Shown here: piece by piece, positions 7,595 to 16,624 of the stretch
Layout of the letters: every line of letters starts with the position of its first letter
How positions within the stretch are numbered: the stretch's first letter is position 1
NCBI RefSeq assembly: GCF_009857135.1
Contig: NZ_CP047318.1
Coordinates: forward strand, 992,001-1,056,000
From: Streptomyces sp. HM190
Lineage (GTDB): Bacteria > Actinomycetota > Actinomycetes > Streptomycetales > Streptomycetaceae
Reading direction: 5' to 3'
Length of the DNA stretch: 64,000 nt
Program-made: the position numbers and the translations under genes
Notes under the pieces: model-generated
What the model was told of the DNA's origin: nothing
What the model saw: only the letters and a program-made list of their open reading frames with translations
The model's database searches: none

Positions 7595-9928
7595 CTACGG
7601 CGCGAGCGAGAAGTAGTTCTCCTCCTCCTGCGTGAAGTGCAGGCGCAGGACGGTGTTGAGGCCGTACAGGCAGGAGCGCAGGTCGTCGAGTTGTTCGGGG
7701 GCCAGGCCGCCGTCCGTGCGGGCGAGTTGGAGGTGGGTGGCGATGCGACGGGAGAGGCGTTCGATCTCGGTGTGGGCACGGCTCATGGTCGCGGTGGCCT
7801 CGGGGCCGCCGAGGGTGGGGGCGAGAGCGGGGTAGAGCTGGTGTTCCTCGGCGTATTCGTGGGGCAGGAGCCGTTCGGTGAGCAGGTGGTGGGTCTCCTC
7901 GACGGCGGCCAGCGCCTTGGGGCCGGGGGTGTCGGAGAGACGGTCCGCGGCGTCGCGTACGGAGTCGAGGACGTCCTGGAGGTCGTCGTGTTCCGCGGCG
8001 AAACGGTGGATGAGGGCTTCTGCGGCGGCAGTGAGGGCCGGGCGCGCGGCCTGGTCGACGCGCAGGGCACGCAGGGCGTTGAGGATGACGGCGACGTCGA
8101 TGCCCTCCTGGAGCAGTGCGCCGACGGCGGGTGGGAGCAGGCCGACGGCGGCCGCGGCCATGGCGGCCAGGGACATCAGCATGCCTCCCAGCGCGCTCTG
8201 GACGGCGATACGGCGGGCGCGTTGGGCGATGGTGACGGCGTCGGCGAGACGGTCGACGCGGTCGGTGGTCAGGACGATGTCGGCGGCTTCGGAGGAGGCG
8301 GTGGAGCCTCGGGCGCCCATGGCGACGCCGATGTCGGCGGCGGCGAGGGCGGGGGCGTCGTTGACGCCGTCGCCGACCATCACGGTGACGGCGTGTTCGC
8401 GTTCGGTCCGTACGGCGGCGACCTTGTCGGCCGGGGTGAGTTCGGCGCGCACGCCGTCGAGGCCGAGGACGGCGGCGACTTCGTGGGCGGGCGCGGCACG
8501 GTCGCCGGTGAGCATCAGCAGCCGCTCGATGCCGGCCGACCGCAGGTGGCGCAGGGTGCGTGGGGCGTCGTGGCGCAGGGGGTCGCGCAGCAGGACGGCC
8601 CCGGCCGGCTGTCCGTCGAGGGTGAGCCAGGCGACGGCCGCGCCGTCGAGGAGTGCGCGGTTGTCGACCGCCTTGGCCCAGGTGGGGCGCGCGGCTGCGG
8701 GGTCGAGGCGGCCGATGGAGACGCGGTGGCCGTCCACGGTGCCGGAGGCGCCCCGGCCGGGCTCCTCGGTGACGTCCGTCGGGAGCGACAGCTCCAGCTT
8801 GCGTTCGCGGGCGGTGTCGACGATGGCCTGGGCCAGGACGTGCGGCGAGTACTGGTCGACGGAGGCCGCCAGACGCAGCACCTCCGCGGGCTTCAGGCCG
8901 GGGGCGGCGGTGACGTCGAGGACGCGGGGGCGGCCTCGGGTGAGGGTGCCGGTCTTGTCGAGCAGGAGGGTGCGGGCCCGGCCGAGGTTCTCCAGCGCGC
9001 CGCCGTCGCGGATGACCACGCCGAGGCGCGAGGCGCGCGACAGGCCGGAGACGATGGCGACCGGTGCCGCGAGCAGCAGGGGGCACGGGGTGGCGACGAC
9101 CAGGACCGCGACCGCGCGGACCGCGGATCCGCTGATCAGCCAGGCCAGCCCCGCCACGATGAGGGACAGCGGGAGGAACCATGCGGCGTACCTGTCGGCC
9201 AGCCGCACGACCGGCGCGGACTCGGCCCCGGCCTGCTGGGCCAGCCGCACGATGCCGGCGTAGGTGCTGTCCCGCTCGGAGGCGGTGGCGCGTAGTTCGA
9301 AGGCGCCGCCCGCGTTGACCACACCGCTGCGGACCCCTTCGTCGCGGACCCGTTCGACCTGGAGGGGTTCACCGGTGAGCACCGACTCGTCGAGGACCGC
9401 GGCGGCGCTCTCGACGCGGCCGTCGACGGGCACGACCTCCCCGGGGCGGACGACGAGCAGGTCGCCGACGGCGACGTCGCCGAGGGGCACCGTGGCCACT
9501 CCGGTGTCGGTGCGGCGGTGTGCCGAGCGCGGGGCGTGTGCGAGCAGGGCGCGCAGGTCGTGGGAGGCGCGCCGCTGTGCGGCGGCTTCCAGGGTGCGGC
9601 CGGTGGCGAGCATGAGTGCGATCAGGGCGCCGGCGAGGTATTCGCCCACGGCCAGGGTGCCGACCAGGGCGACTACGGCGATGAGGTCCACGCCCGCGTG
9701 TCCGCGCCGCAGGGCGGCCAGCACCCATCCCACCGCGGGGACGACGGCGGACACGGTGCCCAGAGCCCAGAACAGGTCCGCGAGACCTTCGGCACCCGCG
9801 AGCCAGGCGATGCCGCCGGCGATCAGGGCCACCGCCGTGACGGCCAGGAGGAAGGGCTCGAGCCGGGAGGACTGGACGGCGCCGGTCAGGCGGCGCAGCC
9901 GTGCCGGGATGGGGATGGTGTGGTTCAT
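7595..9928 (-). CDS. P1B-type metal-exporting ATPase with C-terminal hemerythrin domain
   Basis: The 777-residue membrane pump has the actuator TGE (185-187), the intramembrane metal motif TPCPL (280-284), the phosphorylation site DKTGT (324-328) and the hinge GDGVND (519-524). No N-terminal heavy-metal domain is present. The last 140 residues (about 635-777) form a hemerythrin-like four-helix bundle with candidate ligands His641, His647, His680/681, His690, Glu694, His719, His764 and Glu768. TPC plus a C-terminal hemerythrin is the pattern of the P1B-5 group, whose studied member (rhizobial Nia) exports Ni and Fe; iron or nickel efflux with an iron/oxygen-sensing tail is therefore inferred. 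The nucleotide-binding HP dipeptide appears as SPHV (361-364). It starts three bases after the preceding small ORF, so they are probably co-translated. Confidence 0.85.
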   Translation of the reverse strand: MNHTIPIPARLRRLTGAVQSSRLEPFLLAVTAVALIAGGIAWLAGAEGLADLFWALGTVSAVVPAVGWVLAALRRGHAGVDLIAVVALVGTLAVGEYLAGALIALMLATGRTLEAAAQRRASHDLRALLAHAPRSAHRRTDTGVATVPLGDVAVGDLLVVRPGEVVPVDGRVESAAAVLDESVLTGEPLQVERVRDEGVRSGVVNAGGAFELRATASERDSTYAGIVRLAQQAGAESAPVVRLADRYAAWFLPLSLIVAGLAWLISGSAVRAVAVLVVATPCPLLLAAPVAIVSGLSRASRLGVVIRDGGALENLGRARTLLLDKTGTLTRGRPRVLDVTAAPGLKPAEVLRLAASVDQYSPHVLAQAIVDTARERKLELSLPTDVTEEPGRGASGTVDGHRVSIGRLDPAAARPTWAKAVDNRALLDGAAVAWLTLDGQPAGAVLLRDPLRHDAPRTLRHLRSAGIERLLMLTGDRAAPAHEVAAVLGLDGVRAELTPADKVAAVRTEREHAVTVMVGDGVNDAPALAAADIGVAMGARGSTASSEAADIVLTTDRVDRLADAVTIAQRARRIAVQSALGGMLMSLAAMAAAAVGLLPPAVGALLQEGIDVAVILNALRALRVDQAARPALTAAAEALIHRFAAEHDDLQDVLDSVRDAADRLSDTPGPKALAAVEETHHLLTERLLPHEYAEEHQLYPALAPTLGGPEATATMSRAHTEIERLSRRIATHLQLARTDGGLAPEQLDDLRSCLYGLNTVLRLHFTQEEENYFSLAP

Positions 9929-9931
9929 CGC

Positions 9932-10189
9932 TTACCTCGGTCCGTCCGGTGCAACGACCCGTCGTGCCGCTTCCATGACATCGCGGCAGCCGAGCGGGCG
10001 CCAGGGGACGACCGGCCCTGCTCCGGTGCCGTGCGGCCAGTGGACAGGTGTTCCCTCACGGGGGGAGTCACCCGGGTGCGTCGTCGGCGTGGGGGGCGAG
10101 GCGGGGGCAGCGGCGACGGCCCGGCGGGCGTGGGTGCGCAGGTGGTCGGGGAAGGCCAGAGGGCTGCCGGTCAGGGCCGGTGTCGTCAT
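9932..10189 (-). CDS. Hypothetical 85-aa protein in the ATPase operon
   Basis: The product begins MTTPALTGSPLAF and is rich in Pro, His and Arg. I recognise no domain. Its ATG overlaps the stop of the apbE-like fragment upstream (ATGA, 10186-10189), and its stop lies three bases before the ATPase start, which suggests translational coupling. The His/Pro-rich middle (THPGDSPREGTPVHWPHGTG) might bind metal, but that is a guess. It could instead be a degraded leftover serving only as a coupling leader. Confidence 0.45.
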   Translation of the reverse strand: MTTPALTGSPLAFPDHLRTHARRAVAAAPASPPTPTTHPGDSPREGTPVHWPHGTGAGPVVPWRPLGCRDVMEAARRVVAPDGPR

Positions 10190-10503
10190 CGCGGGCCTCC
10201 GGTGGCCGTGCTCCAGGAGTTCGCGGGGACGGGGGCGGGGGTGTCGGACGGCCGGCCGCCCACGCGTGTGACCGTGCCGTCGAGACCGGTCAGCCGGGCG
10301 GGCAGCGCGGTGGCGCGCAGCCGGCCGAGGGCCCGCTCGCCGAGCACGATCGCCGCCGTGGTCACGGCATCGGCGTCCACGCAGGTGGCGGCCGCGACGG
10401 TGACGGTGCGCCACACGGGTACGGCGGCGTCCCCGGTGATCGGGTCGCACCGAAGCGAACGGCGTGGGAGCGGACCGGCTGCTGGTGAGGTGGCTTCGTC
10501 GCG
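10186..10503 (-). pseudogene. ApbE-like FAD:protein FMN transferase, C-terminal remnant
   Basis: Only the last third of an ApbE flavin transferase is present: an ATSG-like start (ATSPAAG), then CDPITGDAAVPVWRTVTVAA, CVDADAVTTAAIVLG and ARLTGLDGTVTRVGG. These correspond to the family's DPxTG, 'W.tVSV.A.sC..AD.lsTA' and terminal strands. Intact proteins are about 280-340 residues; the N-terminal flavin-binding part is missing. The frame begins directly after the LysR stop with no start or ribosome site of its own. A deletion probably joined the LysR gene to the apbE 3' end. Confidence 0.7.
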
Positions 10504-11421
10504 TCACCCCTCGTCCGCGCGGGACAGCCGCGCTCCGACCCGCGCCGCCGTCTCCCGCAGCCAGATGTGGGCGGCGTCGTGGGTGTGCACGGGATGCCAC
10601 CACAGGGCCTCGCGCAGCGGGACCACCTCGTACGGCGGCTCGACGACGCGTACGTCGGCCACCGGCGCCATGAGCCGGGCGAGGCGGGCCTGGACGAGGG
10701 CGATCCGGCGGGTGCCCGCGACCAGCAGGGGCAGCAGCTGGAAGCTGTCGACGGAGACCTCGACGCGCGGTTCGACGCCGAGCATGCCGAGCTGGCGCAC
10801 GGCGGGGGCGTCGTAGGTGCGCTGGTAGGTGACCCACGGCAGCCGGACCAGGTCGGCGTGGGTGAGCCGTTCGTCCACACCGGGGTTGTCGGCGGCGACG
10901 AGGAAGACCCAGCGGTCGTCGTAGAGGTCGGTGGCGGGGAAGTCGCTGATCACGCCGTGCGGCATGAGCAGGCCGTCGGTGGCGCTGAGCAGGGTGGCGG
11001 TGTCGTCGACCACGGTCGGCGGGGTCTGGGTGAAGCGCAGCCGGATACCGGGGGCCTCCTCGTGGACGACGCGGGCGAGTTCGGTGCCGAAGACGGAGAC
11101 GGCGTAGTCGGTGGCGATCAGTCTGAACTCGCGGCTCTCGTTGGCCGGGTCGAAGTCGGCCTGGCTGGAGAAGAGGCGTTCCAGCACGTCGTAGGCCGTG
11201 GAGGTGCGGTCCAGGAGAACCTGGCCGAGGGCGGTCAGCTCGTAGTGGCCGCCGACGCGGGCGAGCAGGTCGTCGTCGAAGTGGCGGCGCAGCCGGGCGA
11301 GGGCCGCGCTCATCGCGGGCTGGCTCAGGCCGACGCGCTGTCCCGCCCGGGTGACGTTCCGCTCTTCCAGCAGGGCGCGCAGGGCGACGACGAGATTGAG
11401 ATCGAGACGGGCCAGATTCAC
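10504..11421 (-). CDS. LysR-family transcriptional regulator
   Basis: The 305-residue product has an N-terminal winged HTH (about residues 3-62: LDLNLVVALRALLEERNVTRAGQ, then LSQPAMSAALARLR) and a substrate-binding domain to the end. GTG 11421 is chosen because GAGGA lies 7 bases upstream and it gives the normal LysR length; an ATG at 11493 adds non-conserved residues. It is divergent from the catabolic operon starting at 11566 across a 144-bp gap, the usual arrangement for a LysR activator with its target, so it is likely the operon's regulator. The ligand is probably a pathway aromatic or ring-cleavage product (inference). Confidence 0.9.
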   Translation of the reverse strand: MNLARLDLNLVVALRALLEERNVTRAGQRVGLSQPAMSAALARLRRHFDDDLLARVGGHYELTALGQVLLDRTSTAYDVLERLFSSQADFDPANESREFRLIATDYAVSVFGTELARVVHEEAPGIRLRFTQTPPTVVDDTATLLSATDGLLMPHGVISDFPATDLYDDRWVFLVAADNPGVDERLTHADLVRLPWVTYQRTYDAPAVRQLGMLGVEPRVEVSVDSFQLLPLLVAGTRRIALVQARLARLMAPVADVRVVEPPYEVVPLREALWWHPVHTHDAAHIWLRETAARVGARLSRADEG

Positions 11422-11565
11422 GGACGGTCCTCGCAGGGGGTGCGACGATGGGGGCGGCGAACGGGGGCAATAAACGGCGTGGATGCCGATCATCCACAGA
11501 ATCTATTTCCCTGATCACGGGCGGCGGGTACAGATTAGTCGCACCGCAATCAGGAGGACACGTCC
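11422..11565. promoter_or_regulatory. Divergent LysR/catabolic-operon promoter region
   Basis: This 144-bp gap between divergent genes is relatively AT-rich. ATTAGTCGCACCGCAAT (about 11533-11549) is a T-N11-A-type partial dyad of the kind bound by LysR proteins. CAGGAGG precedes GTG 11566. Exact -35 and -10 boxes are not certain. Confidence 0.4.
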
Positions 11566-12561
11566 GTGAAACCCGCACCTGCGTCCGCGCTCTTCGCCGG
11601 ACCGTTCGCCCTCGCCACCCTCTCCGCCCCTGACGGGCCGCAGTTCCCCGCCCTCGTCACCCCGGACGGCCAGGCCGTCGACCTGCGTGCCGCCCTCGGG
11701 GACGACCGGCTGACCATGCTCGACGTGCTGGACCGCTGGGAGACCGTCCTGCCGCGGCTGCGCACGCTCGCGACCGACGCCGGCCCGGCCCGCACGCCCG
11801 TCGCGGACCTGCGGGTGCACGCGCCGGTGACCCCCCGCCAGGTGTTCCAGTCAGGCGCCAACTACCGGCAGCACGTCATCGACCTGCACGTCGCCCACCG
11901 CGCGCCCGGCGACGACCGGCCGGAGAGCGAACGCCGCGCGGAGGCCGCGGAGATCATGGACCGGAGGGCGGCCGACGACCTGCCGTACGTCTTCGTCGGC
12001 CTGCCGAGCGCGATCACCGGCCCGTACGACGACGTGGTGCTGCCCGCCTGGGCCGAGCAGCCCGACTGGGAGCTGGAGCTGGCGGTCGTGATCGGCAGGC
12101 CCGCCCACCGGGTACCGGTGGAGGAGGCGGCCCGGTACGTCGCCGGGTACACCATCGCCAACGACCTCACCGACCGGGCCACCGTCTTCCGCCGGGACAT
12201 GCCGCAGATCGGCACCGACTGGCTGCGCAGCAAGAACGCGCCCGGCTTCACCCCGCTCGGCCCGTGGATCGTCCCGGCCGAGTCGATCGCGGACCCGGAC
12301 GACCTGCACGTCACGCTGAAGCTCAACGGCGAGACCATGCAGGACGAGTCGACCAAGGACATGATCTTCAAGGTCGCCCGCCTGGTGTCCTACGCCTCGC
12401 AGACCGCGCGCCTGCTCCCCGGCGACCTCGTGCTCACCGGGTCGCCGGCCGGCAACGGCATGCACTGGGGCCGGCTGCTGCGCGACGGCGACGTCATGGA
12501 GGGCCGCGTCACCGGGCTCGGTGTGCAGCGCACCCGGTGCCTCGCCGAGGCGGCCCCGTGA
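11566..12561 (+). CDS. Fumarylacetoacetate hydrolase-family enzyme
   Basis: The 331-residue member of the FAH superfamily includes C-C hydrolases, decarboxylases and 2-keto-4-pentenoate hydratases acting on ring-cleavage products. The core is at about residues 95-320. The metal ligands are visible as Glu169 and Glu171 in DWELELAVVIG, with NDLTDRATVFRRD following. The C-terminal part has LLPGDLVLTGSPAG, the family's conserved turn. GTG 11566 has CAGGAGG 8 bases upstream. It is the first gene of the operon and overlaps the next start (GTGA). It probably handles a linear keto acid formed after ring opening. Confidence 0.85.
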   Translation: MKPAPASALFAGPFALATLSAPDGPQFPALVTPDGQAVDLRAALGDDRLTMLDVLDRWETVLPRLRTLATDAGPARTPVADLRVHAPVTPRQVFQSGANYRQHVIDLHVAHRAPGDDRPESERRAEAAEIMDRRAADDLPYVFVGLPSAITGPYDDVVLPAWAEQPDWELELAVVIGRPAHRVPVEEAARYVAGYTIANDLTDRATVFRRDMPQIGTDWLRSKNAPGFTPLGPWIVPAESIADPDDLHVTLKLNGETMQDESTKDMIFKVARLVSYASQTARLLPGDLVLTGSPAGNGMHWGRLLRDGDVMEGRVTGLGVQRTRCLAEAAP

Positions 12562-13514
12562 ACCGGCACGACCCCGAGGGCGCCATCGCCGAGGCCGCCA
12601 AGTCCTTCTCGAACTGGGGCCGCTGGGGTGCGGACGACCGGCTCGGGACCCTGAACTTCCTCACCGAGGACCAGCGCCGCGCGGGCGCCGCACTCGTCCG
12701 GCGCGGAGTCAGTTTCTCCCTCTCCCAGTCCTTCGACATGAACGGCCCGCAGAAGGGCTGGCGCAGGCGCACCAACCCCGTGCACACCATGCTGGACACC
12801 GGCACCGACGCGGCGCTCGGTGTCCAGGGATTCCCGCACGGCATCGGCGGCGCCGACGACGTCATCGCGATGCCGCTGCAGTGCTCGACCCAGTGGGACG
12901 GGCTCGGGCACATCTTCGACCACGGGCTGGCCTGGAACGGACGTGCCGCCGAGAAGGTGGTCACGTCCGACGGCGACCTGGTGACCGGCATCGAGCACAT
13001 GGCACCGTATGTCGCCGGCCGGGGCGTCCTGCTCGATGTCGGCCGTGTGATCGGCGAGAACGGCGAGCTGCCCGATGGATTCGCGATCACCGAGGAGCAT
13101 CTGACGGCGACGGCGCAGGCGCACGGCGTCACCCCGGGCCGCGGGGACATCGTGGTGGTCCGCACCGGTCAGCTCACCCGGGTTCGCCGCGACGGCTGGG
13201 GCGACTACGCCGGCGGCCCGGCCCCTGGCCTGTCGTTCACCACGGCGGGCTGGCTGCACGGCAGCGAGATCGCCGCGATCGCCACCGACACCTGGGGCTT
13301 CGAAGTGCGGCCCAACGAGTTCGAGCACGCCTTCCAGCCGCTGCACCAGGTCGCCATCCCCCATATCGGCCTGCTCATCGGCGAGATGTGGGATCCGGAC
13401 GCGCTCGCCGAAGACTGTGCCGCCGACGGCGAGTACACGTTCTGGCTCACCGCGGCGCCCCTGCCCATCACCGGCGCGGTCGGCTCTCCGGTCAACCCCA
13501 TCGCCGTCAAGTAA
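12558..13514 (+). CDS. Cyclase-family (kynurenine-formamidase-like) metal hydrolase
   Basis: The 318-residue protein belongs to the putative cyclase / kynurenine formamidase fold. The metal-site region reads CSTQWDGLGHIF (about residues 113-124), the variant of HxGTHxDxxxH common in this subgroup: Asp and the last His are kept, the first His is Cys and the second is Gln. Later conserved parts are GVLLDV, RGDIVVVRTGQ and a C-terminal HQVAIPHIGLLIGE. The GTG start overlaps the preceding stop. In this cluster it may hydrolyse a lactone or amide intermediate (inference). Confidence 0.8.
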   Translation: MNRHDPEGAIAEAAKSFSNWGRWGADDRLGTLNFLTEDQRRAGAALVRRGVSFSLSQSFDMNGPQKGWRRRTNPVHTMLDTGTDAALGVQGFPHGIGGADDVIAMPLQCSTQWDGLGHIFDHGLAWNGRAAEKVVTSDGDLVTGIEHMAPYVAGRGVLLDVGRVIGENGELPDGFAITEEHLTATAQAHGVTPGRGDIVVVRTGQLTRVRRDGWGDYAGGPAPGLSFTTAGWLHGSEIAAIATDTWGFEVRPNEFEHAFQPLHQVAIPHIGLLIGEMWDPDALAEDCAADGEYTFWLTAAPLPITGAVGSPVNPIAVK

Positions 13515-13540
13515 CCAGCGGAGCGAAGGAGTTCCCCGCC

Positions 13541-14671
13541 ATGACCACACCCCGCTCGGTCCTCGTCATAGGAGGCGGCGCGGCCGGCAACGCCGTGACG
13601 ATCCTCCTGCGACGGGCCGGAATCACCGTGGACCTGATCGAGGCCAAGGACGACTGGAACGCCACCGCGGGATCCGGCATCACCCTCCAGGGCAACGCCC
13701 TGCGGGTCCTGCGCGAACTGGGCGTATGGGAGCAGGTGAAGGCGTCCGGTTTCGCCTTCGGCTCCGTCGGCATCACCGCTCCCGACGGCACCGTCCTGCA
13801 CGTCGCCGAGGACCTGCGCACCGGCGGGGACGACCTGCCCGCCACCGTCGGCATGCAGCGCCCACAGCTCCAGCGGACCCTCATCGACGCCGTCCGCGCC
13901 TGTGGCGCCCGGGTGCGGCTGGGAACGGAAGCGGAGTCGCTGGAGCAGGACGGTGACGGTGTGTCGGTGCGCTTCACCGACGGCACCGAGGGCCGTTACG
14001 ACCTGGTGATCGGCGCCGACGGCCTCAACTCGTCGACCCGCGCGGCGATCGGTGTCACCGACAAGCCCGAGCCGACCGGCATGGCCATCTGGCGGGTCGC
14101 CGCGCCCCGCCCGGCCGGGGTCACCCGCACCGACCTGGCCTACGGCGGCCCGGCCTACATCGCCGGGTACTGCCCGACCAGCGACACGACGATCTACGCC
14201 TACGTCGTCGAGGCCAACCGCGACCGCGCCTCGATCCCTCCGGAGACGTACGCGGAGGAGATGCGCCGCCTCGCCTCGGCCTACGGGGGCTTCTGGCCGG
14301 AGATCACCGCGTCCATCACCGACCCGGCCAAGGTGAACTACACCTGGTTCGACCGGCTGCTGGTCGAGGGTTCCTGGCACCGCGGCCGGGTGGTGCTGAT
14401 CGGTGACGCCGCGCACTGCTGCCCGCCCACGCTCGCGCAGGGCGCGGCGCTCTCGTTGGAGGACGCGTGGGTGCTCGCCCAGCTGCTGACCTCCGGGGAG
14501 CCCTGGAACGACGGCCTCCTCCAGGCGTACCACGACCGCCGCATGGCCCGCGTCCGGCCGGTCGTGGAGGCGTCCGTGCAGATCGGGCAGTGGCAGCTCG
14601 ACGGCGTCCGCGACGCGGACGTGCCCGGTCTGATGGTCCGCACCATGACGATGCTGCGGGAGCTGCCATGA
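13541..14671 (+). CDS. FAD-dependent aromatic monooxygenase (PHBH/UbiH fold)
   Basis: The 376-residue group A flavoprotein hydroxylase has all three fingerprints: GGGAAG (11-16) for ADP binding, the DG motif in LVIGADGLNSSTR (about 155-167), and the GD motif in VVLIGDAAHCCPP (about 284-296). These enzymes use NAD(P)H and O2 to hydroxylate a phenolic ring. It overlaps the amidohydrolase start by four bases. In this operon it most likely prepares the catecholic substrate for the extradiol dioxygenase downstream. The substrate cannot be read from sequence. Confidence 0.9.
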   Translation: MTTPRSVLVIGGGAAGNAVTILLRRAGITVDLIEAKDDWNATAGSGITLQGNALRVLRELGVWEQVKASGFAFGSVGITAPDGTVLHVAEDLRTGGDDLPATVGMQRPQLQRTLIDAVRACGARVRLGTEAESLEQDGDGVSVRFTDGTEGRYDLVIGADGLNSSTRAAIGVTDKPEPTGMAIWRVAAPRPAGVTRTDLAYGGPAYIAGYCPTSDTTIYAYVVEANRDRASIPPETYAEEMRRLASAYGGFWPEITASITDPAKVNYTWFDRLLVEGSWHRGRVVLIGDAAHCCPPTLAQGAALSLEDAWVLAQLLTSGEPWNDGLLQAYHDRRMARVRPVVEASVQIGQWQLDGVRDADVPGLMVRTMTMLRELP

Positions 14672-15669
14672 GCACCGCCCCCACGGTGGACGTCCACGCC
14701 CATCTGCTGCTGCCCGAGGTCGAGGCCCTGGTGGCCGGCCTGCCGGGGCTGGCGGAGGCGAGGGCGCTGGACGCCCGCCGCAACGGCCCCGCCGCCCTCG
14801 CCGTGAACGGGCCGATGGTGCGCGAGCGCGTCCCGTACCTCACTGACGTGGGCGTCCGCCTGGCGGCGATGGACGCGCAGGGCGTCGACCTCCAGCTGGT
14901 CAGCCCCTCGCCCTCGCACTACCACTACTGGGCGGACGAGGAGACGGCCGAGAAGGTGTACCGACTCGCCAACGAAGCGACGGCGGCCCACTGTTCGGCC
15001 GCGCCCAACCGGTTGCGCGGGCTCGGCCTCGTCCCGCTCCAGCACCCCGCCCAGACGGTGCGAGCGCTCGACCACGCGCTGGAACACGGCCTGGCGGGCG
15101 TGGAGATCTCCAGCCACACGGCGGGACGGGAACTGTCCGACCCTGCCTACGAACCCTTCTGGACCCGGGCGGAGGAAACCGGCGCCCTTCTCTTCCTGCA
15201 CCCCTTCGGCTGCACGCTCGACGAGCGGCTGGACCAGTGGTACCTGTCCAACACCGTCGGGCAACCGACCGAGAACGCCGTCGCGCTGTCCCATCTGATC
15301 TTCTCCGGCGTCCTCGACCGTCACCCGGAGCTGAAGCTGATCGCCGCGCACGGCGGCGGCTATCTGCCCACCCACATCGGCCGCTCCGACCACGCCTGGT
15401 CGACCCGCTCCGACGCCGCGGCCGGCTGCGCCCACCCACCCAGCAGCTACCTCGGGCGCCTGTACTTCGACTCCCTCGTCCACGACCCGCACGTGCTGCG
15501 GGAACTGGTCCGCGTCGCCGGTGCCGACCGGGTGCTGCTCGGCTCCGACTTCCCCTTCGACATGGGGACCGAGGACCCCGTCGGCGCGCTGCGCGCCGCC
15601 CGACTGACCGACGCCGCCTTCGAGGCCGTACGCGGCGCGAACGCCACCGCCCTGCTCTCTCTGGAGTGA
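14668..15669 (+). CDS. Amidohydrolase-2 (ACMSD-type) decarboxylase/hydrolase
   Basis: The 333-residue TIM-barrel metalloenzyme of the amidohydrolase-2 family includes aminocarboxymuconate-semialdehyde and resorcylate decarboxylases. Metal ligands are visible: His10 and His12 (DVHAHL), His178 (LFLHPFG), His228 (IAAHGGG) and Asp294 (GSDFPFD). The length matches ACMSD-type enzymes (about 330). ATGA overlap with the preceding monooxygenase argues for coupling. A nonoxidative decarboxylation of a ring acid or of a ring-cleavage semialdehyde is the likely role. Confidence 0.85.
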   Translation: MSTAPTVDVHAHLLLPEVEALVAGLPGLAEARALDARRNGPAALAVNGPMVRERVPYLTDVGVRLAAMDAQGVDLQLVSPSPSHYHYWADEETAEKVYRLANEATAAHCSAAPNRLRGLGLVPLQHPAQTVRALDHALEHGLAGVEISSHTAGRELSDPAYEPFWTRAEETGALLFLHPFGCTLDERLDQWYLSNTVGQPTENAVALSHLIFSGVLDRHPELKLIAAHGGGYLPTHIGRSDHAWSTRSDAAAGCAHPPSSYLGRLYFDSLVHDPHVLRELVRVAGADRVLLGSDFPFDMGTEDPVGALRAARLTDAAFEAVRGANATALLSLE

Positions 15670-15674
15670 TTCCC

Positions 15675-16607
15675 ATGCGTCTGCTCACCCATCTGCGGCA
15701 CGTCGACCTCGCCGTGCCCGACTACGACAAGCAACTCGACTTCTACGCCGGGGTCTGGGGCCTGACGAAGGTCGCCGAGGACTCCGGGATCTCCTTCCTC
15801 GCTGCCGAGGGCTCCCCCGAGCAGTACGTCGTCCGGCTGCGCAAGGCCGAGGAGAAGCGTCTCGACCTGGTCTCCTACGGCGCCGCCCACGCCGCCGACG
15901 TGGACACGCTCGCCGAGCGACTGCTGGCCGGGGGCGTGCAGTTGATCTCCCAACCGGGCAAGGTCGACACGCCCGGCGGCGGTTACGGCTTCCGCTTCTT
16001 CGACGTCGACGGACGCACCATCGAGGTCTCCGCCGACGTCGAGGTACGGCAGCACCGCAAGATCGAGGAGAAGGAGGCGATCCCGGTCAAGCTGTCCCAC
16101 GTCGTCCTCAACTCCCCCGACCTGAACCGCACCCGGGAGTGGTACGAGCGCCACCTCGGCTTCCGCCTCTCCGACACCCTCAGCTCCCCGCACATGGGCG
16201 AGGTCATGCACTTCATGCGGATCTCCACCCAGCACCACTCGATGGCGCTGGCCAGGGGCCCGCACACCTCCCTGCACCACGTGTCCTTCGAGATGCGCGG
16301 CCTCGACGAGTACATGCGCGGCAGCGGCCGGGTCATGCGCGCCGGGTTCCGGAAGATCTGGGGTCCCGGCCGGCACATGGCGGGTGACAACACCTTCACC
16401 TACTTCCTCGACCCGCAAGGCAACACCGTCGAGTACACGACGGAACTGGAGTGCCTGGACGAGGACACCTGGCACCCGCACGTCTACGACTTCTCGCAGC
16501 CCGAGGTCACCGACCAGTGGGGCACCGCCAACCCGATGAACGAACTCGTCGCCAAGGAGTCCTTCAACGACCCCGACCGCGGCGTCTTCGTCGCCCCGCC
16601 GGTCTGA
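15675..16607 (+). CDS. Extradiol ring-cleavage dioxygenase (VOC, type I)
   Basis: The 310-residue protein has two vicinal-oxygen-chelate modules (about 5-130 and 138-280). The second module keeps the 2-His-1-Glu iron triad of catechol 2,3-dioxygenases: His142 (LSHVVLN), His202 (LHHVSFEM) and Glu253 (NTVEYTTE). The family inserts O2 next to vicinal hydroxyls and opens the ring. It lies between the decarboxylase-type amidohydrolase and a second FAH enzyme, as expected for a meta-cleavage pathway. ATG 15675 follows the previous stop by five bases. Confidence 0.88.
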   Translation: MRLLTHLRHVDLAVPDYDKQLDFYAGVWGLTKVAEDSGISFLAAEGSPEQYVVRLRKAEEKRLDLVSYGAAHAADVDTLAERLLAGGVQLISQPGKVDTPGGGYGFRFFDVDGRTIEVSADVEVRQHRKIEEKEAIPVKLSHVVLNSPDLNRTREWYERHLGFRLSDTLSSPHMGEVMHFMRISTQHHSMALARGPHTSLHHVSFEMRGLDEYMRGSGRVMRAGFRKIWGPGRHMAGDNTFTYFLDPQGNTVEYTTELECLDEDTWHPHVYDFSQPEVTDQWGTANPMNELVAKESFNDPDRGVFVAPPV

Positions 16608-16624
16608 TCCCCGGGAGCCGCACC

